Below, one piece after another: positions 17,478 through 25,980 of a stretch of 37,207 nt of DNA. The stretch is from Pseudomonadota bacterium (GTDB lineage: Bacteria; Desulfobacterota; Syntrophorhabdia; Syntrophorhabdales; Syntrophorhabdaceae). The stretch spans positions 1-37,207 of the forward strand of contig JAPLKA010000105.1 of NCBI GenBank assembly GCA_026388315.1, given 5' to 3'. Within the stretch, counting starts at the first letter, position 1. Every line of letters begins with the position of its first letter. The notes beneath the pieces were generated by a model that made no database searches, was not told the DNA's origin, and was given only the letters and a program-made list of their open reading frames with translations. The position numbers and the translations under genes were made by a program.

Positions 17478-17769
17478 TTCGAAGTCTATGGAGAAGAAAT
17501 GCTTGAGATCCAGGAGTCTATAACAAAAAGGAAAATAGCAAAGATATGAACTCAGACTATTGAGGCGCATCTCAAAAAACAGAATGTCGTCGGGTTTGTT
17601 GCCGAGGATGAAGACGAAGTAGTGGGTTTTATCATCGGGGAGACAAAGGGACCAGGATATTTATACTGCTGTGCGCTGGGACGCCGTTGATATGCTGTCC
17701 TTTTTTAAATCCATCGGATTTGATCGGTCCGAATTCATTAACCTTGCGAAGCGCTTGGAATGGTTGTAA
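17478..17769 (+). pseudogene. Broken GNAT-family N-acetyltransferase
   Basis: The remaining translation resembles a GNAT domain: an N-terminal helix (EEMLEIQESITKRK), central strands VVGFVAEDEDEVVGFIIGE, and the C-terminal helix/strand FFKSIGFDRSEFINLAKRL. It has an in-frame TGA at 17547-17549 where a Trp would fit, a second TGA at 17688-17690, a frame change after it, and loss of the acetyl-CoA-binding segment (Q/RxxGxG). A short frame with a good ribosome binding site just upstream (17395-17466) may be its displaced 5' end or an unrelated leader peptide. GNATs near acyl-CoA genes sometimes acetylate CoA ligases, but this one cannot work. Confidence 0.6.
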
Positions 17770-17832
17770 AATTTTTTCACAAGATAGTGAAGAGACTTGA
17801 CAAAAAAATTTCAAATCAAGGAGAATGGTTAA

Positions 17833-17985
17833 ATGTCTGCATATCGCTTGACACAACCACGGGCGCAGTTCACAACGGGAGCGCATTATGCGGAAGACCT
17901 TGTAAGACGAAAGGGGATAATTATCGTTTACAAAAAGGGTGCAAAAAACATGAACAAACTGATACATAGAGGGGTCAAAAAATGA
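17833..17985 (+). CDS. Small ORF (50 aa) coupled to a bamB-like start
   Basis: ATG 17833 follows AAGGAG (17818-17823) and the frame ends in a TGA overlapping the ATG of the truncated bamB copy at 17982 (ATGA). The sequence is basic (MSAYRLTQPRAQF ... GVKK). The last ~20 codons are repeated directly before the real bamB with mostly conservative replacements (I to L, K to R, H to Y), again ending in ATGA at the bamB ATG. That pattern suggests a translated partner of bamB, but I recognise no family, and the second copy has lost its 5' part. Confidence 0.35.
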   Translation: MSAYRLTQPRAQFTTGAHYAEDLVRRKGIIIVYKKGAKNMNKLIHRGVKK

Positions 17986-18031
17986 GGTATGCAGAGACAG
18001 GGTTTAATTTAGAAATTGATCTATCCCGTTC
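17917..18031 (+). repeat. Direct repeat, copy 1, of the bamB leader and 5' end
   Basis: About 115 bp here is repeated at 18132-18246 with few changes. It covers the end of the 50-aa ORF, the ribosome binding region (AGAGGGGTCAAAAA) and the first 16 codons of bamB. Confidence 0.8.
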
Positions 18032-18047
18032 AACTTTTTTTTCTTGA
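17982..18047 (+). pseudogene. Truncated 5' remnant of a second bamB
   Basis: Reads MRYAETGFNLEIDLSRS and then runs out of homology into a TGA at 18045, against MRYGETGFNLEIDLSRG for the intact gene. The break falls just before the promoter element at 18044. This is either the relic of a tandem bamB copy or a scar from recombination between two bamB loci. Confidence 0.7.
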
Positions 18048-18106
18048 CAAACTGTGCCTGCGTGATATATTTAACATTGTTAAATAATTCACATACGTAG
18101 TATGTG
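18044..18106 (+). promoter_or_regulatory. Promoter/operator of the bam operon, shared with the ETF operon
   Basis: TTGACA (18044-18049), 16-bp spacer, TATATT (18066-18071). A palindrome TTTAACA-T-TGTTAAA (18070-18084) overlaps the -10 edge and start, followed by CACATAC-GTA-GTATGTG (18090-18106). Most of the first ~55 bp recurs at 27082-27137 before the membrane FeS oxidoreductase gene. The leader to bamB is ~120 nt. Confidence 0.7.
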
Positions 18107-18131
18107 GAACAAGTAATGGGATTTTAGAAGA

Positions 18132-18246
18132 GATTAATTATCGTTTACAGCAGAGGTGCAAAAAACATGAACAAACTGATATATAGAGGGGTCAAAAAAT
18201 GAGGTACGGAGAGACAGGATTTAATTTAGAAATTGATTTATCACGA
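18132..18246 (+). repeat. Direct repeat, copy 2, of the bamB leader and 5' end
   Basis: Partner of 17917-18031. This copy leads into the intact bamB. The 50-aa ORF is truncated here by a TAG at its upstream edge. Confidence 0.8.
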
Positions 18247-20187
18247 GGAAACATTGAGAGGGTAGAAACTGACCCAAAATTAACAGAACTTTATCTTGGG
18301 GGTCTCGGTACGAACGCCAAGATATTATGGGATAGGGTTCCCCCTGAAACTGACCCTTTTTCACCTGATAACCTCCTTATATTCAGCACCGGTCTTTTAT
18401 GCGGTACACCTGCTCCCGGTGCTAATCGTACCATTGTTACTACCTATTCTCCTCAGACTTTGTTAATGGCATATTCAATGATGGGGGGATTCTGGGCACC
18501 GGAATTGAAGTATGCCGGTTATGACAAGGTAATCTTTCGCGGCAAGTCCCCCAATCTGGTGTATGTGTGGATAAACAATGACAAAGTAGAAATACGTGAT
18601 GCCTCTCATTTGCAGGGTAAAGGTGCTGTTGAAACTCAAGAACTTATTCGGCAGGAGTTGAAGGAGCCGAACGCCCAGGTGGCCGCTATCGGCCTGGCCG
18701 GTGAAAACAGGGTATATATGGCATCCATCGAGCAGGGCCGCTCCAGTTCCAGCCGGCTCGGAGTAGGCGCCGTTATGGGAGACAAAGGGATAAAGGCGAT
18801 AGCTGTTCGTGGAACAAAGGACATCAATCTTGCCCGACCGGATGAATTTATGAAGCTTTGCAACGAAGTGCTGAAATATATAAAAGACCGGGAAGATAAG
18901 CCGGTTCCGGGGGTAATGCCCATTTTAGCGGGGCTTGGGTCACCTCAAGAGATGAAACACATTGATGAGAAGTGGCACACCGAAAATTTCTCCTGGGGAA
19001 ATTCCCGCGTTCGTAGAAAAGATTTCTGGACCAAGGAAATCGAAGAGAAGTGGAAGGAGATTCAATTAAGCACGCGGACGCGGTTAATAAGCTGCTATAA
19101 CTGTCCGATGAAATGCGGGGCCATAATTTCCGTCCCGGGAATTTCGGTCTACATGATGAAATGCTTCTCAAAACTTACTTATACAATGGCGGCCTTTGTA
19201 GACGACCTGGAGTTTGGTTTTAGGATCGCGCAACGTGCTACGGAGTATGGAGTGGACGGATTCTCAACCCCACAAACTATGGCCTTCGGCTTCGAGCTTT
19301 TGGAAGCCGGCATTTTGACTGACGAGGACTTCGCAGGGACGTCTGCTTATGAAGCATGCCCGTCCGATAACGAGGGGAAATTTTACTGGTTACTTGACAG
19401 AATTGTCCGGCGGGAAGGAATAGGAGATATTCTGGCCAATGGCACCCATTGGGCGGCCCAACAGATCGGTAAGGGCGCAGAAGCATTTGCTCATAATAAC
19501 ATTAAGAAACATGAGCAGCTCCCTCTCAAGCTTGGAATGCTGAATCCCATTTATTTCCTTATGTATTCTACCGGTGAGAAGATAAACATTACCCAGATTG
19601 AAGGGCAGTTTCCCCAGTCACCTTTTCCTACAATGGAGGAAAGAGAAGACTTTGTAAAAGATTGGATACATGTTCCTGATGAAAAGTTTAAGCAATATTT
19701 GCTGGACTGGGAAATGCGCGGAGAACACTCAAATCCATATTACCCGACTGTTGAAATGAGTTGTGACATTGTTGACTGGCAAGAGATGATACACTACATC
19801 GATGACGCCCTCGGGGTGTGCGCCGGTTTGTCGTCATTCCCCTTAAAGCCTCCCTATCATATACACAATTACCCGCATTTTATCTCATCAGCGACGGGGA
19901 TCGATATGGATGAAGAGAAACTAACGGAAATATACAGAAGGAACCGAACTTTACTCAGAGCCATTAATGTAAGAAGAGGCTTGAGGAGAGTTGATGAGAA
20001 GCCACCTGAAGATCATTGGAAAAAGAGATTTCCCGAGCTTGAAGAAAAGCTCTTAGATGCGTATTACAAATTTAAGGGGTGGAATAACGACGGTATTCCT
20101 ACAAAAGAGTCTTTACAGGAATTGGATTTGGCTTACGTTGCCGAAGACTTTGAACAGAGAGGGATTATAAAAAATGAGCAAGGTTAA
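18199..20187 (+). CDS. bamB: Class II benzoyl-CoA reductase, tungsten active-site subunit BamB
   Basis: 662 residues, aldehyde:ferredoxin oxidoreductase family. It carries the bis-metallopterin tungsten site where benzoyl-CoA is reduced to cyclohexa-1,5-diene-1-carbonyl-CoA without ATP. The [4Fe-4S] ligands are Cys299, Cys302 and Cys306 (CYNCPMKC) plus a late Cys in DDALGVCAGL. Codon positions give Glu251, His260 and Cys322, the same numbers as the active-site residues I recall from the Geobacter metallireducens BamB structure, so the protein is collinear with the characterised enzyme. ATG 18199 is preceded by AGAGGGG. The stop overlaps the bamC start by 14 bases. The 5' end is duplicated upstream. 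Confidence 0.96.
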   Translation: MRYGETGFNLEIDLSRGNIERVETDPKLTELYLGGLGTNAKILWDRVPPETDPFSPDNLLIFSTGLLCGTPAPGANRTIVTTYSPQTLLMAYSMMGGFWAPELKYAGYDKVIFRGKSPNLVYVWINNDKVEIRDASHLQGKGAVETQELIRQELKEPNAQVAAIGLAGENRVYMASIEQGRSSSSRLGVGAVMGDKGIKAIAVRGTKDINLARPDEFMKLCNEVLKYIKDREDKPVPGVMPILAGLGSPQEMKHIDEKWHTENFSWGNSRVRRKDFWTKEIEEKWKEIQLSTRTRLISCYNCPMKCGAIISVPGISVYMMKCFSKLTYTMAAFVDDLEFGFRIAQRATEYGVDGFSTPQTMAFGFELLEAGILTDEDFAGTSAYEACPSDNEGKFYWLLDRIVRREGIGDILANGTHWAAQQIGKGAEAFAHNNIKKHEQLPLKLGMLNPIYFLMYSTGEKINITQIEGQFPQSPFPTMEEREDFVKDWIHVPDEKFKQYLLDWEMRGEHSNPYYPTVEMSCDIVDWQEMIHYIDDALGVCAGLSSFPLKPPYHIHNYPHFISSATGIDMDEEKLTEIYRRNRTLLRAINVRRGLRRVDEKPPEDHWKKRFPELEEKLLDAYYKFKGWNNDGIPTKESLQELDLAYVAEDFEQRGIIKNEQG

Positions 20188-20716
20188 GAAGAAAATCAAA
20201 ACAATCAAGGTCGATCTTGATAAATGCAATGGTTGCCGGGCATGTGAGGTAGTCTGCTCCGCCTTTCACGCTGCGCCGAAATATAGCAGCAATAATCCGG
20301 CGAGGTCTCGTATCCGGATGATTCGCGATCCAATAAGAGACGTATATGTTCCTGTATACGCGGGTGAGTATACGGCAGCCGAATGTATGGGCAGAGACAA
20401 ATATATCATTGACGGAAAGGAATACAACGAGTGCGGCTTTTGCAGGGCTTCATGCCCATCCAGGGACGCTTTCAAAGAACCCGATTCCGGTCTTCCTCTA
20501 AAATGCGATATGTGTGAAGACGATCCACCACGAGAAAAACCCTTATGTGTTGAGTGGTGCCTTAACGATGCCCTGATCTACGAAGAAAGGGAAGAGGAAG
20601 TCGAAGAAGAAGAAGTGAAGCCGGGCGACATAGATGTAGGATTGGAATCAATGGTAAACAAATATGGATTGCAGAAGGTAATAGATACCGTTGCCCGGAT
20701 GTCAAAGAAGGGCTGA
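20174..20716 (+). CDS. bamC: Benzoyl-CoA reductase FeS electron-transfer subunit BamC
   Basis: 180 residues with three Cys-rich ferredoxin-like groups: CNGCRACEVVCSAFH, CGFCRASCPS and CDMCEDDP...CVEWC, which would hold three [4Fe-4S] clusters. BamC partners BamB in the BamBC core and wires the tungsten site to the other subunits. The C-terminus has an acidic stretch (EEREEEVEEEEV). It overlaps the bamB end, so translation is coupled. Confidence 0.93.
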   Translation: MSKVKKKIKTIKVDLDKCNGCRACEVVCSAFHAAPKYSSNNPARSRIRMIRDPIRDVYVPVYAGEYTAAECMGRDKYIIDGKEYNECGFCRASCPSRDAFKEPDSGLPLKCDMCEDDPPREKPLCVEWCLNDALIYEEREEEVEEEEVKPGDIDVGLESMVNKYGLQKVIDTVARMSKKG

Positions 20717-20751
20717 AACATTAAGGCGAAAGAAGAGGTTGGAAAAAGATA

Positions 20752-21909
20752 ATGGAGACTTTACCCTTAGAACCCTTTAAAGTTGTAATAGATGGCATAA
20801 AAGAGGCAGGTGGAGACGCCTTCAAATTCTGCTATCAATGCGGAAAATGTGAGACTGTTTGCCCGTGGAACCGGGTACGGAAATTCTTTGTGCGCAAAAT
20901 TGTCAATCAGGCAAAATTCGGTGTGGTTCCTTTCGAATCCGAAGACATATGGCTCTGTGCCACCTGCGGGAGATGCCCTCAGCGGTGCCCCAGAGGTGTA
21001 GAAATAATCGATGTGATGAGGGCTATGCGCAGGCTGTTGGTGCCGGACGGTGTCGTTCCTGCGAGCATCCCCAGTCTTCGCAGTACAATGACAAACATTG
21101 CCAGTGTAGGCAATCCCTGGGGACAGGAACCGAATGACCGGGCAAACTGGGCGAAAGATCTGGGGGTAAAGGAGTTCGACGAGAATACTGAGGTGCTCTA
21201 TTTCCCCTGCTGCTATCCCAGCTACGACCCGAGATTAAAGAAGGTAGCGCAAGCCACGGCCACTATCCTCAATAAGGCGGGGGTAAATTTCGGGATACTG
21301 GGTTCCAAGGAGATGTGCTGTGGCGAGAGTGTACGCAAAGCAGGCAATGAGGCATTATTCAAACGCCTCGCCAGGGAAAACATAAAAACATTTATCGATA
21401 GTGGAGTGAAAAAGATCGTTGCTTCTTCCCCCCATTGCTATCATACCTTCAAAAACGAGTATTCCGAATTCAGAGCCAACTTTGAGGTGGTCCATATCTC
21501 CCAATATATATTCGAGCTGATCAATGAGGGAAGGCTTACACTCACCAAAGAGTACGCAAAAAAAGTCACGTATCATGATCCATGTTACCTGGGTCGACAT
21601 AATGGCATATATGACGAACCCCGAGAGATCTTAAAGAAGATATCCGGCCTGGAACTGACCGAGATGGCTGAAGCGCGGGAAGATAGCCTCTGTTGCGGCA
21701 TGGGAGGAGGCAGAGCCTGGATGGAAACCGAAAAAGCTGAACGATTCTCCAACCTCAGAGTAGAACAGGCTGTCGGGGTCGGAGCTCAAGTGCTCGCCAC
21801 TTTCTGCCCCTACTGCGTCTCCGCTCTTGAGGATAGCAAGCTTGTCACGAATCATGCCGACGACATAGAGGTGAAGGACATCACGGAGATTCTCCAAGAA
21901 GTGATTTAG
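20752..21909 (+). CDS. bamD: BamD, HdrD/HdrBC-like iron-sulfur subunit
   Basis: 385 residues. N-terminal pair of [4Fe-4S] sites (CYQCGKCETVCPW and CATCGRCPQRCPRG, as in HdrC), then two CCG domains as in HdrB/HdrD: first CCYPSYDPR ... EMCCGESVRKAG, second HDPCYLGRHNGIYDEPR ... CCGMGGGRAW. In the Bam complex this subunit links the BamBC core to the HdrA-like BamE. It lies 35 bp after bamC and three bases before fdhD. Confidence 0.9.
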   Translation: METLPLEPFKVVIDGIKEAGGDAFKFCYQCGKCETVCPWNRVRKFFVRKIVNQAKFGVVPFESEDIWLCATCGRCPQRCPRGVEIIDVMRAMRRLLVPDGVVPASIPSLRSTMTNIASVGNPWGQEPNDRANWAKDLGVKEFDENTEVLYFPCCYPSYDPRLKKVAQATATILNKAGVNFGILGSKEMCCGESVRKAGNEALFKRLARENIKTFIDSGVKKIVASSPHCYHTFKNEYSEFRANFEVVHISQYIFELINEGRLTLTKEYAKKVTYHDPCYLGRHNGIYDEPREILKKISGLELTEMAEAREDSLCCGMGGGRAWMETEKAERFSNLRVEQAVGVGAQVLATFCPYCVSALEDSKLVTNHADDIEVKDITEILQEVI

Positions 21910-21912
21910 AGG

Positions 21913-22725
21913 ATGAAGAATCGAAACATGCAAGAAGCGATTGACATATCGGATCTGAAGGGTACCGTAGCTGACGCAGTCTGCAATCGCTTTTCCGAGG
22001 AGGGGTGGGTCAGGACTTCTGTTCACGTGCCTCTCGAAAGGGAGCTTACGGTCTATGTCAATCTCCGGGAACTGGTCACTATCCTGTGTACTCCAACCAA
22101 GCTTAATTACCTTGTCCTCGGATTCCTGTACTCAGAGGGAATCATCTCAGGTATGGGCGACGTGATGATGATGCGGGTCTGTGAAGAGGAATCGGAAGTC
22201 GATGTGAGGCTCTCCAACCCCGAGCTTGAATTGCCAACGAAGCGGAGACTCACCTCCGGGTGCGGTGGCGGTGCAACCTTCACAACTCAGGGACAGAGGG
22301 TTGATTCGGGTCTTGTCGTTACACCTTTGGAAGCGCTGTCACTGATGAGGCAGCTTCAAGAGCAGATGGATCTCTATCAGCTTAGTGGCGGCGTGCACGC
22401 CTCGGCCCTGGCCGATACGAAGAACCTGCTGGTAGTGGCTGAGGATATCGGACGACATAACACCCTGGACAAGATCCAGGGCGAATGTCTGTTCAGGGGA
22501 CTATCAACCAGAGATCGATTGTTATTGAGTACCGGTCGCATTTCGTCGGAGATGTTGCTCAAGGCGGCAAGGATGCAGGTCCCGGTTGTTGTTTCGCGAC
22601 ACTCGCCGACGGGGACCGCCATTTTGCTTGCCAGCGATCTGGGTATTGCCCTGGTTGGCCGTGCACGTGGGAACCGCCTGTCGGTGTATTCTCACCCAGA
22701 GCGACTTGGCTGCTCAACAAATTAA
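21913..22725 (+). CDS. fdhD: FdhD-like sulfur carrier for a molybdo/tungstopterin enzyme
   Basis: 270 residues of the FdhD family, which passes sulfur from a cysteine desulfurase to the metal cofactor of formate dehydrogenase. Family landmarks: EGIISG, the Cys loop (Cys117 in TSGCGGG), GGVHASALAD, VAEDIGRHNTLDKIQG, LLSTGRISSEMLLKA and RGNRLSVYSHPERL. The second Cys of the usual CxxC is a Gly here (CGGG), as in some other family members I recall. It starts three bases after bamD with no visible formate dehydrogenase gene, so it may serve BamB's tungsten cofactor (inference). Confidence 0.9.
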   Translation: MKNRNMQEAIDISDLKGTVADAVCNRFSEEGWVRTSVHVPLERELTVYVNLRELVTILCTPTKLNYLVLGFLYSEGIISGMGDVMMMRVCEEESEVDVRLSNPELELPTKRRLTSGCGGGATFTTQGQRVDSGLVVTPLEALSLMRQLQEQMDLYQLSGGVHASALADTKNLLVVAEDIGRHNTLDKIQGECLFRGLSTRDRLLLSTGRISSEMLLKAARMQVPVVVSRHSPTGTAILLASDLGIALVGRARGNRLSVYSHPERLGCSTN

Positions 22726-22788
22726 GTACGGCTTACGCAGCCGAACCCGGACACTACGGGAACATAGAACCTTATGAGGGGATAGAAA

Positions 22789-25700
22789 ATGGAAAACGTA
22801 GTATCGCTAAAAGAAAATACTCAACAACTTTGTAATAATTTTGGAGACAGTAATTTTGGAGACGTAATGGTTGTCGGTGGAGGGATCAGCGGTATTCAAG
22901 CCTCTCTTGATCTTGCCATTGCCGGTTTTAAGGTTTATCTGGTTGAAAAGGCGCCGAGCATAGGCGGCCATATGGCCCAGCTTGACAAGACCTTTCCGAC
23001 CAATGACTGCTCCATGTGAATACTCGCACCCAAACTGGTCGAGGTCGGCCGGCATCCCAATATAGAGGTCCTCACCTATACTGAAGTTGACAGTGTAGAA
23101 GGGCAAGCAGGAAACTTTAACGTAACGCTGATTAAAAAGCCCAGATATATCCTGGAGGACAAATGCACGGGTTGTACTACCTGTGTAGAATACTGCCCGG
23201 TAAAATATCCTGATCAATATAATCAGGAAATATCGATGAATAAAGCCGTCCATGTATATTTCGCTCAGGCAATTCCCCTTATCACATATATTGATGAAAG
23301 CTGTCTTTACCTTAAAGAGAAAAAATGTCGTATTTGCGAAGCAGTATGTAAAAATAACGCTATAGACTTAAATCAAACGCCGGAAAAGGTTGAAGTAAAT
23401 GTAGGTGCCATAATTCTGTCTCAGGGCATTGAGCCATACGATCCTAAGGTGAGGAAAGAATATCGCTACGGAGAGTTCCAGAACGTGGTAACCAGTATGG
23501 ACTATGAAAGACTTCTATGCTCCACCGGGCCATATGCTGGTGAGATATTCCGTGCTTCCGATTTGAAGCACCCCCATAACATTGCCTGGATTCAATGCAT
23601 TGGTTCACGACAGGTTATCGAAGGCGGCAACAGCTATTGTTCGGCGGTATGTTGCGCCTATACGCAGAAACATGTAATTTTGACAAAAGACCATGACGCA
23701 GGGGCAAAGTGTACGGTATTTCATAACGATATCCGTTCCTACGGGAAGGATTTTGAGCGATTCTATCAAAGAACAGAGGCACTTGCCGATGTTCGTTTTT
23801 TCAGAAGTTATCCATCAATAGTGAGAGAGGACCCGGTAACCAAAAATGTCACCGTACGGTATACTACACCTGAGGACGGTGTCATAGAAGAAGAATTCGA
23901 TATGGTGGTGTTGTCCGTTGGATTGAATCCTCCTGTTGGTGTGAAGGACATTGCACAAAAATACGGCATTGAACTTGAATCACACGATTTTTGCAAACTC
24001 AACCCTGTTAATCCTATAGAGACCAACAGACCGGGGATTTTTGTAAGCGGAGGCTTACAGGGACCTATAGATATCCCCGAGTCGGTTTTTAGCGCCAGCG
24101 GAGCCAGTTCCCAAATTGGAGAGCTTCTTGACTACAGACGGGGAAATCTTTCCAAGGAAAGGATATATCCGCCGGAAAAAGATGTCTCGCAAGAGGAGCC
24201 AAGGGTAGGAGTCTTTGTATGTCATTGTGGGGCTAATATCGGAAGGATAGTGAATGTTCCCGAAACGGTTGAATATTGCAAAACCTTACCCAATGTTGTC
24301 TATTCTCAGGAACAGCTCTTTTCATGTGCTACAAATTCCGCCAAAGAAATAACAGACATGATAAATGAAAAAGGGCTCAATCGAGTAGTTGTAGCAGCCT
24401 GCAGTCCAAGAACCCTTGAGCCGTTATTCAGGGACACCCTTCGGGAGGCAGGAATTAATCAATATTACTACGAAATGGCTAATATAAGGGAGCATAACTC
24501 CTGGGTGCACTCGAAAGAAAAGGAAGAAGCCACCGAAAAGGCGCACGATATAATCCGGATGTCGGTAGCACGGGCGTGCCAGTTGGAACCCCTGCAGGAG
24601 TTTGATCTGCCGGTAAATAAGAGGGCCTTAGTAGTTGGTGGAGGTATAGCAGGTATGAATTGCGCTCTATCCATTGCAAACCAGGGGCATGAAGTTTACA
24701 TTGTGGAAAAGGATACTGATCTTGGTGGGATTGCGCGAAAAATTCATACCACCCTTGAAGGACTGGATGTTCAGGCCTATTTGAGGGGTCTTATACAAAA
24801 GATATATCAGCATCCCTTAATACATGTATATACGGATGCGACAATTACGGAGGCTACAGGTTATGTGGGGAACTTCGTAACCACGGTGAAGTCCGATAGA
24901 GGGGTTACAGAAATAAAACATGGTGCAGTCGTCATCGCTATCGGTGCTGATCTCTATACACCTACGGAATACCTCTATGGAGAAGATGACAGGGTCATGA
25001 CCCATCTTGAGCTGGAGGAGAAAATCGTCACGGGAGACGAAAAGGTTACGAACGCACAATGCCTCGTGATGATCCAATGCGTAGGCTGCAGAAATGAAGA
25101 CAGAAATTATTGCAGCAGGATCTGCTGCAGCGAGTCCGTAAAGAACGCATTGTTACTGAAAGAGAAAAACCCTGCTATGGACATCTACATCCTCTTCCGG
25201 GATGTACGAACCTACGGGTTCAAAGAGGATTATTACCGGGAAGCGGCGGGTAAGGATGTCAAGTTCATTCGCTATGAGCTTCAGGATAAACCTCAGATAG
25301 AGCCTGGTGAGTCGGATGAAGACGGTCGCCCCGTTCTCAAGGTTACCGCGATAGATTATATTCTCGGTGATAAGGTCGAAATAGCTGCTGATATCATTGC
25401 TTTGGCCGCTGCAATTGTTCCCTCCGCAGCAACCAAGGAAGTGGCAAATCAGTTCAAGGTAACGTTGAGCCCCGATGGTTTCTTCAAAGAAGCCCATGTC
25501 AAATTAAGACCTGTTGAGTTTGCTACAGACGGCGTGTATCTTTGCGGATTGGCTCATTATCCCAAGTTTATTCAGGAAACGATTAACCAGGCCTATGGGG
25601 CCGCAGGCAGAGCCTTGACGCTTCTTTCACACGATATTGTTGTGGCCTCCGGCTCTGTGTGCGAGGTGGATGAGAAGAGGTGTATGGGGTGCGGGGCATG

Positions 25701-25929
25701 TGCTGCAATCTGTACGTATGGCGCCCTTGAACTTCGTGATACAAAACAAGGGAAAAAGGTCTTTGTAAACCCTGTCCTCTGTAAAGGAGATGGCCTGTGT
25801 AATGCAAAGTGTCCCACAGGAGCTATTTCACTAAAGCACTATACCGATGAAGAGGTAGTGGCTGAAATTGATGCAATGACTGACGAAGAGATTATCCAAC
25901 AGATTGATGCGGCGGTTGGAAATGCGTAG
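22789..25929 (+). CDS. bamE: BamE, HdrA-like flavoprotein; selenoprotein (UGA at 23017)
   Basis: 1046 residues when the in-frame TGA at 23017-23019 is read as selenocysteine 77. The context CSM[18 protein letters not shown] matches the conserved HdrA segment where the position is normally Cys, and the frame continues without any other stop to 25929. Domains: FAD site VVGGGISG (28-35), a 4Fe-4S group [12 protein letters not shown] (from Cys126), a second HdrA-like half with VVGGGIAG (from 615) and CVGCRNED...CSRICC, and a C-terminal ferredoxin domain ([15 protein letters not shown] from 965; [12 protein letters not shown]). It probably bifurcates electrons or relays them to BamD and BamF. A plain gene caller would split it into a 76-aa piece and a piece starting at 23236. 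Confidence 0.93.
23035..23052 (+). promoter_or_regulatory. SECIS-like hairpin for Sec77 of bamE
   Basis: CTGGTC (23035-23040), loop GAGGTC, GGCCGG (23047-23052): a 6-bp stem including G-U pairs. The apical loop carries GGUC as in the Escherichia coli fdhF SECIS (AGGUCU), ~21 nt after the UGA and inside the usual bacterial range. Confidence 0.7.
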
Positions 25930-25980
25930 AAATATACGAATGGATAAAGCCGGCGTTACTTACAAAGGAGGTGGAAACGA

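Noticed and set aside
17760-17969. 69-aa frame across the GNAT remnant and the repeat
   Set aside because: Its start is inside the GNAT remnant. The overlapping 50-aa frame has the better ribosome binding site and the ATGA link, although the shared C-terminal words of both frames are conserved in the duplicate.
23236-25929. Separate HdrA-like gene starting at ATG 23236
   Set aside because: It is in the same frame as 22789-23019, the joining TGA sits at the HdrA Cys/Sec position with a SECIS-like hairpin, and no ribosome binding site precedes 23236.
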